A stretch of 64,000 nucleotides of DNA from NCBI GenBank assembly GCA_030562195.1, contig JAUJPP010000012.1, positions 7,378,001 through 7,442,000 on the forward strand, given 5' to 3'. The stretch comes from Nipponacmea schrenckii (taxonomy: Eukaryota; Mollusca; Gastropoda; Lottiidae). The translations under genes were made by a program, and so were the position numbers. Positions 24,030-37,398 of the stretch are shown here, piece after piece; position 1 is the first letter of the stretch, and each line of letters starts with the position of its first letter. The notes beneath the pieces are model-generated. The model did not search any database. It was not told the origin of the DNA and saw only the letters and a list, made by a program, of their open reading frames with translations.

Positions 24030-27000
24030 TTGCAAATAAATAAGAAAAGAATATAGCATTTAAGTCAATAAATAGGACCAAAGTACATGTTATTTAACTA
24101 CTGTAGATAGATAGATAAGAAGTATTTGTAATTTATCAATCTTTTATCAACGCCTAATAGGTCAGTTTGACTCAATTAGCGCATTTAATAGACGAACTGG
24201 CGATATATTTGTGGCCGTTTTAACATCATGCCTCGGGGAATTTCAATGATATTAATCACAATTCTATTTTAGGACTTTCCTAACTAGACATAAAATCACA
24301 TTCCAGTCAGGATATTGGAGAAAAATAATGAAAATGTTTGAAATGAGAAATATTACGATCAATTCTAATCAATTTCAAACTAAAATAGCTGGATGTATTA
24401 AATGAATACAAGTTATGTTGCTCAAATGAAACTAATTTCAAAATTAATAATGCAGGGAAATTTCATAATGAAAAAATGAAACTGAGCTGCATTTTGCTCC
24501 TGATTGTGCTAATTGTGCACTACGCGATGTGGTATAAAAGAAACTTGGCCAGACAGAGATATTAGCTCATTAGAAGCTTTCAGAAGTGAGTGGTCTGGAT
24601 ACTTAAAACGTCACTGCAGGCTACCTTCCGTTGTTAAATTATTACCAAAGGAAAGTTGAATGAAGTCTAAAATATTCATCGCAAAGAAAAAAAAACAAAA
24701 ACTCTTTAGCTCTTTTCGCATTAGCTACATCAAAATGATGAAAGTAAAGGTTGCCCATTTGACATTGATGCTAAGGGTTGGTGGTATTTAGGCATGTTAG
24801 TTAGTAGTATTCGGTACACTACATCTGCCTTTGACTAATACATATGCATAATTAATGGTGTACCTAGTGCCTAAATGATCTTGGCTAGACCATATGTGTA
24901 AAAAGAATGTTCCTCGTACACAATGTCTATCTGACGTGTGCTTGAAGTATGTGCTTAAACACCAAAATAAAATCTTTTGTGCTAGTTTGTGCAATTTTCC
25001 AGTCAGATTTCTTGCGTAATTTAAAACAAAAACAACAGAGTAAACATTTGATTAATTATGTACGAATTTCAGAAAACTATATCGATTATTAAAAGTCAAC
25101 GATGCTTAAAATACGGAAATTGCGAGCTAGAAAAGCCAATTGCAACACTATTATATATTTGTAACAGAGTTTGACAAGATGATACAATTTCTTAACTTCT
25201 CTTTCCTTCAGAAAATCACAAGATGAATTGTCCGCCAGGCTATTAATTATTAAACTTCTCAGATTCACTAGTTTATTACAGCCAGCAATCTGGTTTATTT
25301 CTTTTACTGCGATCTCTCTAAACGTTAAGCTTAAATTTAACAAATCACCTTTTAAATGACCATGTAGCCTGTACACCCCAGATAAGCTTTTGTTGACTTT
25401 GGAATGCTTATTCTTCACGATATGCACGAAAATCACGGTAAAAATTTGTTCAAACAAGATACAGTCAAGGTTTTGAGATAGGAGTTTTATAAACGGCTTT
25501 AAGAGATTATAATTCTTAATACCATTCCAATTTTAATTGTATATATCTGGCAATGGAAGAGAGTTTCGAAAAAAGGGTTTCATCAAAAGGCTTTTCATGG
25601 ATTTGGCTATTTTTAACATATATTCAATACACATGTTAAGCTGTTTCAATATAAAGCTGTAATTAATCAATATCGTTATCTGTAATAAGGTGGTATTAAG
25701 GTTGCAAATTAGAAAATATTATTGGGTTTCATTGTCTCATGATAGAAGTTTAAAAGCAAACGTCCTTGGCTAAAACTCAAATGTAAAATACAATCACAAA
25801 AACACCCTGTCTATTGTCGACTGTGTAAATATACTCCGCACACTTTGATAATATTAACCATAGCTAATGTAATTAAAAATATTAAGTCAAATGATACTCC
25901 ACCAAGAGATGCGGAATCTATCCTTAGTGACTAACCATGATCGTTTAGTTCAAAGTGTCAACTCAATAGTTCTAAGATCAAGCATTTCTGAATCATTATT
26001 GGACTGAAACTAATGAGGACAAGACAGTGGTTATTGATTCCGAGTAAATTTCAATTACACAGTCATAAGTATTCAATCTGTAAAATTTGCTGTACCATTG
26101 CCTGTCAATTTGATTTAAGTCTTACTATTATTAAACATCTCCAATGTCCGTTATCACAATACTATTTATGAACTGCTAATCCCCATAGAATCACATGAAC
26201 TTTACTTCTATGGTATTGTCTTTGAGCGTTATAATTGAAATTGGATTGAGACTAATGTGTCCATGATGTCTCTCTTAACATATACTGTTAATTGAAATGA
26301 AGATTTCAATATAAGACTGTTTTTCGACAACAAAAAATCAAAAATCAAAGTGTTAATATTTATTCGGAATCAAAGTGTATTAGCACTTACTACTTCCAAT
26401 GTAGAAACTTCACGTTATATTATAGATAATACGTTTTGATAGAGGCAGGAATAATTACGGAATAAATGGAATTGGTATATTCCTTTATTGGTATACCAGT
26501 GCAAGAAGTAAAATACGCAACCGATTACACTTCTAATGGTGGGTATAAACAGAATTTTAAAGAAGAAACTAGAATCAAACGAAAAAAGCAGATCGTGATA
26601 TTCACTTCATGTCTACAAACCCTAATAGGATTAGTGAGGCCAATCAATTTTACCAACATCAAGCTACCAACTTAATTTATAACTAATGACAAATTTACAC
26701 TTGTCATCCTTCTTGCCACATTTCAATGAGTTGACAATAAAAGCTATAATAGATCAGGGACAAACCTCAATGATTCTATTTCAAGACGACGACTCTTCAG
26801 AAAGGCACCAGTGACAGGTAGAGTGTCAAGTCTTAAATGATAAATTTGCGACTATAACGACATTGACTTGGAAATGTTAAAGACTTAAAACTAAATCTCC
26901 TAAAAAATATCTCTAAGATAAGTCTCCCAAGAATGCGATGTGTAGTTTTCTTTGTGGTCGGAACTTTCAGCAAGTTTGTTGGTCGATTATATACAGCTTG

Positions 27001-28735
27001 TGGTCATGCAATGTACTTGCAAGACATGCAATCTAACAATCATTAGTTGTGAACTCGAGAAGCATCTTGTTTGCCGGAGAAACCTGAGTTCTAGGATAAG
27101 ACGAAGCCTTATTGTAATTAGTGACATTAAACCATTTAAAATGTTCATGAACTATGAACATTATTAACACTTAAATAAAATACTTATGTTTCTGTGCACC
27201 TCAATATTAAGTTGACATGTTTTTCAACTCAGCACTGTTGAAAACTAATATTGATTTTAATAATAAATAATAAATTTAGATTGGTTATAGATAGGTAATT
27301 GAGTTTACAGTTGAGGAAGTAAGTAAAATTCACTAGTTGTTATTCAGTTTCAATATTTCTGTTCCATATAGATGTATTGTCTGTTGATAAGAAACTAAGT
27401 CCAAACAAACGATTTCTTGGTACTTTTGCTTACACCAGTATCAGCTCGTCCTAACCTGTGTTGACTTATTGTCCGAAGTATGGTCACAAGTAGAAGTACC
27501 TGTAACAGTTTCTTGTTACAATTCATAAAGTTGATATAATGTTAACAATCTTTTACTTAAATTAGTGTTTCGGGGTAATTTCATTTCAAATAAACCATAT
27601 TAAGGTACAATACAAAGGGAATCGAGTCCATGATAAGAAGCAGAAAATTTTCACTAATAGTCTCACAAGGTTAATCTATAAAAGTCAAAAGTGTTCAAAT
27701 AACACACATAGTCATTAAGAAAGATTGAACTTGTCACGGCAGTCTCTCTCGGGAATATGATAAGTTTGCAATTTGTTGTGTAAATATTTTTCCGGCTATA
27801 TTAACAGCAATACGACCTGATGTTGCTTTCTATGATTTAATTTCTGACAGAATTCTCTTCTCTGATATTTTCTAGTGTCAATTCTCCAACTGACTGACAT
27901 GCCATGGCATTTAAAATATCACTGCTACAGCTATAGAAACCTGTACTCAATTTGACACTGTAAATATCGACATATTGAAATAAGATGCATATTTAATAAC
28001 CGACCACGTCAAACAGATCTCAGAAGATGGCGTTTTTTGTACTTGATTATTTTCTGGTCTTCAGATAACTATCTACTCGGAGTGTTAAAAAACCTATTCC
28101 TCTATTTTTATCTCTTGAAAGACACATTTAATTTTAATCTTACCATAAAATTTGCTGAAAATCTTCATTTTAACTTAATCGACACAAACGTATAAATATT
28201 TACAATCGATGATTTGGGCCAACTTTCAGCCAAAAAAGGAAGGCGATTACAGATTTTATTGGCTTAATTTCGTTTTGTCCTTTTCATCCAATATTTTTAT
28301 AGTCTTTTTTAGCCTACATTACTTCGAAAGTGGTTGAATGGACAAAGCGACGAGGTGTCCCCATGATACTGTTTTCTTTTACCCTTTGCTGAAGAAACAT
28401 GGATTACTATATTATTACCAATAAGTCATACCAGTGGAAGGGCCCAGGTAATATCTCATTTTAATTCCTATTTCATTATATAAATTATATTTCTATTGTT
28501 TTATTTTTATTTCAACACGCTTAATGTTTTATTATTTATACAACCGAGACGGATTTATATAAGCTCATCTTCATTATTTGTAATCACATCATGTATTGTA
28601 TAAATGAAATAAATATTGTTTAAACATACTGTTTAAAGCAAAAACTACAATTTTTCCATTGAAATATGGTTAAATTGTATCAAATAGCATGGAAATTTCT
28701 TTGCCCCCTGCAACTATGGGGGTGTAGCTTAAAAC
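24030..28735. other. Non-coding stretch
   Basis: No gene I can support. Includes the TATA-like site listed at 24533. The longest frame (122 codons, minus, 25089-25457) is within chance expectation for this composition. A small splice-bounded island at 28313-28447 is covered under findings. Confidence 0.5.
24533..24590 (+). promoter_or_regulatory. Candidate TATA promoter with leader exon and donor
   Basis: TATAAAAG at 24533-24540 sits in a locally less A/T-rich context (CTACGCGATGTGG before it). About 25-30 bp downstream lies AGACAGAG, a possible start region, and then CAGAA|GTGAGTGG, a good donor with GT at 24586. The arrangement would give a very short non-coding leader exon. No downstream exon was recognised nearby on the plus strand, so this may be coincidental. 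Confidence 0.25.
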
Positions 28736-28739
28736 TTAA

Positions 28740-29800
28740 GGGGGTTGACAACCCTAAACCTATGTACACAAAATAGACGATTTCAACCACTCCTTTTCCA
28801 CCTATCTGAAATATTTAAATATCAATGGAAAGAGGGGACTTTCAGCTATACAAAAATATAAAATTTATTTCTTTATGACATCTCAACTTTGAGAAATAGG
28901 GTATGAAAGATGAACGAAAAAAACGTAAAGTTTTCACTTAAAATTAGCATATCTACTAGACTATTTAATATAGAAGTTTGAAATTTTGCACAACACAAGT
29001 TTACATGTATCTCTACAACATTACGTTGGCTTTTTGGAAAATTTTGTTTTGTTTTGAAGATATTGATAGAAATCAAAATTTGGCGTGTGCATTTACGAAA
29101 AATTGAATTTTTAAAGAACTATTCATTTTATAAAAAAAAGCCAACGTAAAGTTATATAGGATATCGTAAGCTTTAGCCGAAACCAAAGCTTGTAAAAATC
29201 AGATAAATTGTAAGCGGTTCATGTTTTTGGAAAAAGTGCAGTTTTTTTCAAAATTTTGCAAACACATGTAAACCTTACGTAATTAACGGTCATGTTGTTT
29301 AACGATTGTCTTTCATGCTGTAGAAATCTTTAAGCACCTTTTAGGCATCGAAATACACCGATAACCACATAATTGGAGTGCTAAAACAATGGATTAGCAC
29401 ATGTCAAAACACCACTACCCACCAATCATAAAATTTCTCTGTTTACATGTGACGTAAGGATTTATGGGACATCACGTGACTTCTGGACTCCCCCCCCCCC
29501 CAATACAAATCTGATCGACAAACGCAATGTCATTGGACAAACGTAGAAATGGTTTATTTAGCTGATGACGTAGTACTCAAAAATGTCAACTGACAACGTA
29601 ATTTGTACGTCTACATTGAGGATGACCCCATTGTGTCCAATAAATAGATTATCTTTACGGACCGATATCTGACAAACTACTGAAGTGATTGAGCTAAAAT
29701 TTTTACTAGATGAATTTGTTTTAATGCCAAATAGAATGGATATCAACTTAATACGTTCCTTGATTAAAATACACGCCGAACGATAAGGTTGTCAACCCCC
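28740..29800. mobile_element. Non-autonomous TTAA-flanked DNA transposon (1,061 bp)
   Basis: Perfect 14-bp terminal inverted repeats, GGGGGTTGACAACC at 28740-28753 and GGTTGTCAACCCCC at 29787-29800, are each directly flanked by TTAA (28736-28739, 29801-29804). The interior has no transposase frame; its two frames (62 and 67 codons, minus strand) look random. Internal inverted words flank the middle (CATTACGTTGGCTTTTT near 29021 and AAAAAAAGCCAACGTAAAG near 29134), with a 12-C run at 29490-29501. TTAA targets are used by the piggyBac and Kolobok superfamilies. The ends here begin GGGGG, unlike the CCC start typical of piggyBac, so Kolobok-like or an unnamed group is possible. Confidence 0.8.
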
Positions 29801-29804
29801 TTAA

Positions 29805-32800
29805 TTCAAAAAACAACTTTTACCTCCAATCGTATCACACGTTAGAGAAAAGTTCACAGAAGAAATTAATATTTTTAAATTTCATAACTTTGATTTTCCC
29901 TCAAATATTAGTGAACATTTTGTAGAAGCAGAATTCATGGTACAAAAATAGATACTTTTCTTCCTCCTACGACACTATCCTGCAGTGCAAAAATAAAATA
30001 ACCCTGAAGACAAAGTTGTTTCGCGTGAAATTTCATCTCGCCATCAGAAACTTTTTAATCAGCCTTCTGGGTGTAAAATGTTCATATATGATATTTTAAG
30101 AGTGATAAAATCCCATACTATAATAATATTTGACTTTAACAACTTTTAATAACGACGTCTTCTCCAAGCTCTTTCTTCCAACCTATTGTCAGTTTCCACA
30201 TGATCAAATGACATTCCATAAACCTTACTCTTTATTGATTACGAAAATAACAACTCCTGTTTCAAACACAAACAATGGGCGACAAAAATTGTGTATTCTT
30301 AGTTGTCATAGTAACGAGATGTGGATGGTTGGCATTCTATTGATGCTTGCTTCAGGAACTCTGATCTAATTGTGTAGGATGAGTAAAAAATCACATCAAA
30401 AGGTTGAAAAATAAAATTATATGTCTCTTTGATTTAGTCTTTATATTCATCATATTTTTATGTTGAGGTTTTGTTGCTTCAGTTGCCAATCTTTGAATAA
30501 TGTAACACTTTTCATAGTCACTTAATAAATATACTAAATGGTACGTACGTATATATATAATTATCGACTGTACAACACACTGTTGAACCGTAAGCAGGTG
30601 GTTATATACTGTATTGTTTGGCTTCCAATTGCTTTTCTCTAAATTCATATCTCGTTCGAATGCGAAAGGGTGGGGGGTTGACAGAAAGAGGACATGCATA
30701 AGGTAGCATCAGACAAAAAGAGGTCACTAACAAAGAAAAAAAGAACACTAATGAAAATATTCAAAACAATGTTTTAAATTTATTTAAGCACAATTTGGTT
30801 CAAGAGAATGGCTTACTATAATAAAGCGACAACCTCTGTAGAATAGGTTGAGTAAATAGTTGAAACAGTGACGGTGTTGACGATTTGATACGGAGAGATT
30901 TGTTATTTATTTATTAAAGCAACTCGCCAACGCGAGTACCCTACTCAGCCAACTCGTTTATCTCGGTGATTTGATACAATTAGCAAGATGGCGGCATCGG
31001 AGGAAAGGTAGAGGCGCTTTATTATGATTATTCTGAATTCTGAAAAATAGCATTTTAAATCATGAATTGGCAATCATGTCTCATCAACAGTAATCAATTA
31101 AGATAACTTATGTTGAACATATTTTAATGAATCAAAAGTACAGGAACTGGACGATAGATGACTCTAAAGAATAGTCGTTGTGTTAGGACTATTTTGACGG
31201 GCCTAGTCTTATGTCTTATTTGTGAAATTTCGAAGTTGACATAAGTTAGGTAGGCTCCTATTTCGTATTTCAGAACAAGACCTATCACTTGTTTCGAATT
31301 TTTTTTTATTAATATCAATTTTACATGAATTTAATGTGATTTTTCTCTTGCTTTATAGAGAAATACTATTTAATTTGGATCGCACGCTTGTGTCTTTTAC
31401 GTCTTCTATCCTGGTCCTCAATGTTGAACTCAAATGCAGCATATTCGTGTCATTTATTTAGGGCGATTCGATTTGTACCACGTGATGGTAATCGTTCGAG
31501 CAAAGTGATTAGATGTGAGTTGCTTCAATAAAAACGCACGAAATAAAGGCACATTAATGACCAATACTGGATATATTCTAAGAGTAGTATTCTCGAATTT
31601 ATATCCTAACAAAAGGGTCTTCAGATGTATTCAGACGGATATTATACCTACCTGTTTTCATTTGCTAGTAATGTTGTTAGGGAGGGTCGGGTTGGTCATC
31701 TTAAAGCGTCTGTTCCCCCAAATACGAAAAACATGAGGTCACTCGGGATTCATCAATCAGCCTGTCAGGAACAGAAAAGAGAAATGCTAGCCCCGAATCC
31801 ATTTCAAACTAATTAGCTATGTGTGGACTCTCCGTGAGAAAATAAGATGAGCGTTTCTTTAGGTCTCTTGGGACACTATATAGTTCTCATAGAATAGTTA
31901 TTTTATTTCAGTAGTACATACTTGTAAAATCGCAGATTAAAATAGCACTTAAGGAACATGTTAATATATCCGAATTTCATGAATAAGGCATTTTACACCT
32001 TCCTGGTATTCTTGAAGTGTTAACCCTTAACTAATCGGTACTTATAAGTGTAAGGATAAAATCTGAACTATTTTTATTGCTTTATGGTATGTCACCATCA
32101 CGAGCCAATCCTTGGTTCCACCTTATTCATGAACAAATGTGTCAATGAGCTTTTATATATAGTTTAGGAGACAAGGGAATACTTGGCCTTTATAAAGTCC
32201 TTCGCTCTAGACCATGCTTCTCATAACATTTAATGACGTTGTAGTTTAATGATCTAAGTATCAAATAAGTCTACAGGGAATCACACAGGAGTGAAAAAGT
32301 AATCTAAGAGACAATTACCTTTGTCCGTCGTCTTATTTCATGTAATGTCTCTCGAGAATCAACTTCAATGAGAATTGCAAGTTTTTGTTGGCTTGTGGAT
32401 AGAGAGAACTTTATCAATATCACATATATTCAAGATAGAAAATTCATCAAAAATTCATTGTAATTATTGGACGAAGAAATAGTCAAAGTTTATTGATGTA
32501 CGATCTGAAAAATATTTTTCAAAGAAAACGTTTTCGATCGTGATCTGACATGGTTAATAACATGTCTTTAAGCAAGTTGTAAAAGCAGAAGCCAAATATG
32601 GAATATTTTTTATATGAAAAACGTGATTTATAAGATTGTTCGAAATATAACAATGAAGGTATATGGGACGAAACACTTTTGTCAATCCAGCTCAAGCTGA
32701 ATTTAAAAAATATAGCAGAGGAGACTTAGAAAATTTTAATTAACTTTAAACGAGGATACTTGAGTTTCTTACCAATGAAGTTATAAAACAACATTTTGAT

Positions 32801-35685
32801 CTTGTATTAGCCAATGTTCAATAGTCGTGGCAAAAATGAAATATTAAATATGCGGCTATATGTTAACCAAATATGTGTTTGTACGTCTAATTGAATGAGC
32901 ATAACTTTGGTTTTGCTTGGACTTGTTGTCTCTGGACCTTGACCCACTACTATCTCCACACCGTCTCGGCGACGTACTTGTAGAGAAAAGATCCATTAAA
33001 AAGAAACATTCTGAGACTGCCTGAAGACGTTTTAATAGCATACCACCTGAGTCGCTGGTGTGTCTGACAATAGATAAATTACAAGAAATTCTTATGTGTT
33101 AAATAATAGAAGTGCTCAGAGTTGGAAACTATCGCGAGGATATCCTCATATGATGAAATATATTATAATCTTTATCTCGCCACTTCTAAGTTGGCTTTCA
33201 ACAGTTAACCTAATTTATATTTCATTAGGCGTTAAAAGTTATAAATCCCTATGGAATATCTTGTCTCTATTAAAAACAGATTTAAAGCCTAAATAAAAAT
33301 CGTGTGGTATACTAAGTGCTTCCAACGATAACGTTTGTCAAGGTTTCTTCTACTCTTGGGATTCTTCTAAAACAGTTTCGTTTATAAAAATCATAATCAT
33401 AAGGTCGACTATTAAAGTCTGCTGCTTCAGCGATTGTTTTCTGTTATAAAAATTATAAAGTAGGGGTTTGTTCTGAGACAGTATTCATGCTCTATGTTTT
33501 GTCTGAGTGTAAGTATTTGGAGATGACATGCACACATTAAATATTATTTATATACAATACTAATATAGAATACAATTGACAAGTCATTTAACAGTTTATT
33601 CAAGTTTGAAACCTATCTTGTGCATACAATCATGTTCAACTATTTGTTAAATATTTCTCTTTTGTTTTATCATTCAAATTATTATTTCTATTCTTATAAT
33701 TTTAAATACAAAAAAAAGGATATTTGGTTAGCATAAAGAAATTTGCCCTGTGAATAATGTGTAGAATTCAACATGTTTGCCTACATTGCCCTTATAGTAG
33801 TGCTCTTCCCATCTACCAATAAATAATTGGTTAATAGTTTCTGTACTTGACGATACCAACGTATATAGGGCCTACTGTCCATACATCAATTTCACATAAA
33901 CTTGTGAATAATGTAATATGTCACTACTCAACATTGGGAAATTTCTTCATCATTTATTTACCATCATTAGTAAAGGAATGAGAATCTTAATGAAAATATC
34001 TGATGCAGTTTATTAATGTCATAAATGTAATGATTCCAGTTGTATTTTGAGAAACAGGTCACAATTAAACCAAGTAACACACACAAAAATAGAACACTGA
34101 CTTAACTTAATGGAGATAAAAAGCAAAGTGAGATAAACTGGCACAGGGTAACAGAAGAGGTGAACTAATCTAATCATAGTAGTAATTAACTATTCATTTT
34201 GAGTGAAATATCATCAAATTAGCCCAACATTATAGGTCAACACTAATTAATAAATACAATAGGTTTCAATAGGTTTAAGGACAGACAAATAAATATCTTA
34301 TAAATAAAATATTAACGTGACCAATTCAAAATCACAATTTTTAGTTTCAGTCATATCCAGGATTTCTGAAATAGAATGACACACACAGAGGTTTGCACCC
34401 CGAAAACGTCTATAACTACCACATATTAAGTTGGTTGATTGATAGCAACAATAATTTTACATTGTGTATTCTACTAACAACCTTCTTTAAACAATTCAAT
34501 ATTATTATGTGTTGACGCAATGAAGCGAAAGATTATAGAATGGTATAGACCTTCCTAGGCCTGGTTAGCTTTAAGATTGGAACTTGCCAATTTACTGAAC
34601 GATGGGAATCGGAAATTTTGTCTGAAATTGGATTAATGTCAATTATATCACTATTGAATTCACAAAACAATCTTAATTTGAAGGAAATTACCTTCTAAAT
34701 GCCTCTTTTATCATAGTTATTGCCATTATATGCCAGTTAAATCAAGTAATGTATAAGAATATTGTTCCTGTGGCTTCTTGATTCTTTTCTAACAAGATAG
34801 GCTACCAACGAAAGGCCTTGTGTTATAGTCTTGAAACTGAGCTCGAAGTGTAATGTGTTAAGTTTTTAAAGTTGTCGCGTTCATCATCTATCATAATTCA
34901 TTAGCTTCATCAATTTCTTATAGAACTATCTGACATTCTTTTATCATTGTGGTTGTACCTGCCATCGGTGGAGCAATCTATAAAGACAAGATGGCTCGAA
35001 GTTTTTTTTTCCATTCTTAGCCTTCATATTTAGATGACATAAGTCCCCCTTTCCTCGAAAACAAACAATTGTTGATTTTTGTTGGTAATAGTTTTCATGA
35101 AATGTCATCTATTGAATTCCTTGGATATTAGACTTTGACGCATTTCACTGTTCCTATGGATCTAGCATTTATACACCATTTATACATATCAAGTCCACTG
35201 AGTATAATGTTTAACATTTATTTCTATTTAATTAGCTTCTTGCACCTAACGGCCATAATATAAATAATGATATTAATAATATAAGACTGTTCATCGTTGT
35301 TTGTAATGACTCGAGACACATCTCCAATTTTGATATTAGCTATGCAGATTCATTAGTGATAACTTAGACAAATCAATTTATATTTTGTTAAGAGGCAACT
35401 CTTATAGATTAACTGGATCGCAATCCTAAATTGCTGCAGTGTTCATTAAGTCTGGCACAGACATTATCTTTGTTCGAACGTCATCAAAATTATCAGCATT
35501 GCGTTTCAAGTTATGAGCACTTAAGATTTACTTATGGGCTTCTCTGATGTACCAATTTTCCATAAAAGTTGGCTGAATTAGTGTTTCCTTGAAGTTTTCG
35601 TGCCAAGCTGTTGAATATATTCTGTCACCCGTGAATTCAGTGACTTAACATGCAGTTCTATGGTATCAATTACTGTATCAAGAAC
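29805..35685. other. Mostly non-coding stretch
   Basis: Holds the first-exon candidate at 30988. There is also a minus-strand frame at about 32856-33041 whose middle (SPRRCGDSSGSRSRDNKSK) looks exon-like but lacks clear splice sites. Otherwise A/T-rich unique DNA with frames of 60-100 codons at chance level. Confidence 0.45.
30988..31007 (+). CDS. Candidate first coding exon (MAASEE-) with YY1-like start
   Basis: CAAGATGGCGGC spans the ATG at 30988; AAGATGGCGGC is the classic YY1 element found over start codons of many metazoan housekeeping genes. Six codons (MAASEE) and two bases of a seventh are followed by a donor, GGAAAG|GTAGAG. The 80 bp upstream are CpG-bearing and less A/T-rich than the surroundings (ACTCGCCAACGCGAG). 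The outgoing phase (2) matches the acceptor at 37398 listed below. Related CAAGATGGCG words occur elsewhere in the window, so a dispersed repeat word is the main alternative. Confidence 0.3.
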
Positions 35686-35687
35686 CT

Positions 35688-36275
35688 ACGGTGGCTCACA
35701 TACAAAATCATTACCTTTTTTATGAATGCAAAACCTTAATTATGAATAAAAAAAACTTTATTGTTTATCTTGGTGAAAAATATTTTCCCCTTGGTGAAAT
35801 CTGGGTGATAATTCATGTAGTTTTGAATTAAAAACTTTGTTTTTCCCCTTAGTGAAAATTAGTTGGTAAGTCCTGTACCTGTAGCTTTTATTTAAAAACG
35901 TTAATAATGATCAATGTGAAAATGTTACACCAAGGTGAAAATCATAGTTTTTACCTCAAAAAGTCACAAAGTTTTTATTTACAAATTCAGTAATAATCAC
36001 CTAATTTTGACCTTGGTGAAAAATAAAGGTGTTATATAAATACTACCGAACTTATCATCTAATTTCCACCTTGGTGAAAAATTAAGTTTTTAATTAAAAC
36101 CTACCGGACTTTTCTCAAAATTTTCACCTAGATTAATTAATTAAAAAATTTGAATCATTACCTAAAAGGTGAAAAATTCAAGGTGTTTAATTCAAAATTA
36201 ATTTCCATCCAGGTGAAATCAAAGTTTTTAATTCAAATTAAAAAAATAAGAATAATGTCATATGTGAGCCACCGT
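35688..36275. mobile_element. MITE with internal CACCTTGGTG palindromes (588 bp)
   Basis: Perfect 15-bp terminal inverted repeats: ACGGTGGCTCACATA at 35688-35702 and TATGTGAGCCACCGT at 36261-36275. A/T-rich inverted similarity extends further inward. AGAACC occurs one base outside each end (35681-35686 and 36277-36282), a possible 6-bp target duplication with imperfect ends. The interior is built of about eight short modules, each holding CCTTGGTGAAAA or its complement next to A/T runs such as AAGTTTTTAATTAAAAC. The whole element is therefore foldable. There is no coding capacity. The superfamily is not recognised. Confidence 0.75.
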
Positions 36276-36812
36276 TAGAACCAGTATCTAGTTAAAGAAA
36301 AAGCTTGATCTGTTGAGACAGATCGAACCTTGGGTTAAATTGTAAGTCACCTTTAAAGAAGCAATCTAAGAACAGACAATACAATACTAATTAACGTACC
36401 GTCTAATGATTGAAACTCGTTTATCTTGTACAATAGATTCTATTATCGACCTTACAATACAATGCTTCTATCTCTACAGTAACAGTTGCACCATTTCTTT
36501 ATGGCACTAGATAGACAGTCAGGTTAACTCCAATGAATATAAACTTAATTCTTATGTCAATCTTGTTTCATAATAAAATGAGGAAGCTGTTACAGCTAAG
36601 AAAGTATCCTTATGTTTTGCTCTTCCGAATGTATGATAACAATGATAAGAAAATATACCTCAACTTTTGTTCAAGTTTTATCACTAATTCGTATATACTG
36701 CTTTGAAATGTAAGGTAAGATGAAGTCATCTACGAATTGTTGAGTCTTGTACATAATGATAAAAACGATGATCAAAAATCGTGTCTCAAACGGACACTCG
36801 TATGATTTTAAA

Positions 36813-36840
36813 CAGGCGTTCTCAACTGGTGGCGCATTGC
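36813..36840 (+). repeat. Possible hAT-type transposon terminus
   Basis: CAGGCGTTCTCAACTGGTGG resembles the CAG(G/A)GGTTCTCAAC-type terminal inverted repeat of hAT/Charlie elements (recalled). The complementary end was not found within the next few kb, so this is at most a broken end. Confidence 0.25.
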
Positions 36841-37398
36841 AAAAGGCAAATTGGCGCGTGAAAATATTTTGTGAGAATAAAAATATAATTATGTGAAAAT
36901 TAAATAACCATACAAAAACTGTGTGTCTTTTTCTTTAGCTGACATTCAGAAGCCAATATGAATCTTTGATGTATACGCCCAATATACGGGATCCTTTAAA
37001 TTTTCGCTTGATCATTTTCCACTTTCTATTTCACCACGATGTAAGTTGTTATAGTAATTAACCGGAATGGTCTATCATTGAAAAGTGGAGAGAGAATTGC
37101 TCATTGTCTTTGCGGCATGATGTTAACGGTACACCCCTAATGCAATAACTTTCTGACCTCATCAGAAATTAGATGGCCACCACTCACTGTGTAGCTCTCA
37201 TTTTTCTTACTCAACTGAAAGGTTGAGAGTCGTTTTACATTTGATTTCTGCTTGTATGCTAACGTATTTACTTGCAAGAAAAGGAAGGCGAGAATTGTAT
37301 TTTTAATGATTCTTGGAAGTTGATTTCTTCTGTCACATGCTTGAAGGCCCTAATGTAAGCCATCACCACACAGATCTAAGCCTAAACGAAAACAATTA

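Noticed and set aside
25089..25457. 122-codon minus-strand open frame with Leu-rich text
   Set aside because: At about two-thirds A+T, roughly one frame of this length is expected by chance in 64 kb. It shows no domain, splice context or codon bias.
29490..29501. 12-C homopolymer, with the G11 run at 48457 and the T15 run near 54130
   Set aside because: Simple homopolymers; possible assembly-length errors, no further structure around them.
30391..30699. 102-codon minus-strand open frame
   Set aside because: Chance length for this composition, no motif and no splice context.
32856..33041. Minus-strand exon containing SPRRCGDSSGSRSRDNKSK
   Set aside because: Composition is suggestive, but no clean acceptor/donor pair in a matching phase could be found, so not annotated as an exon.
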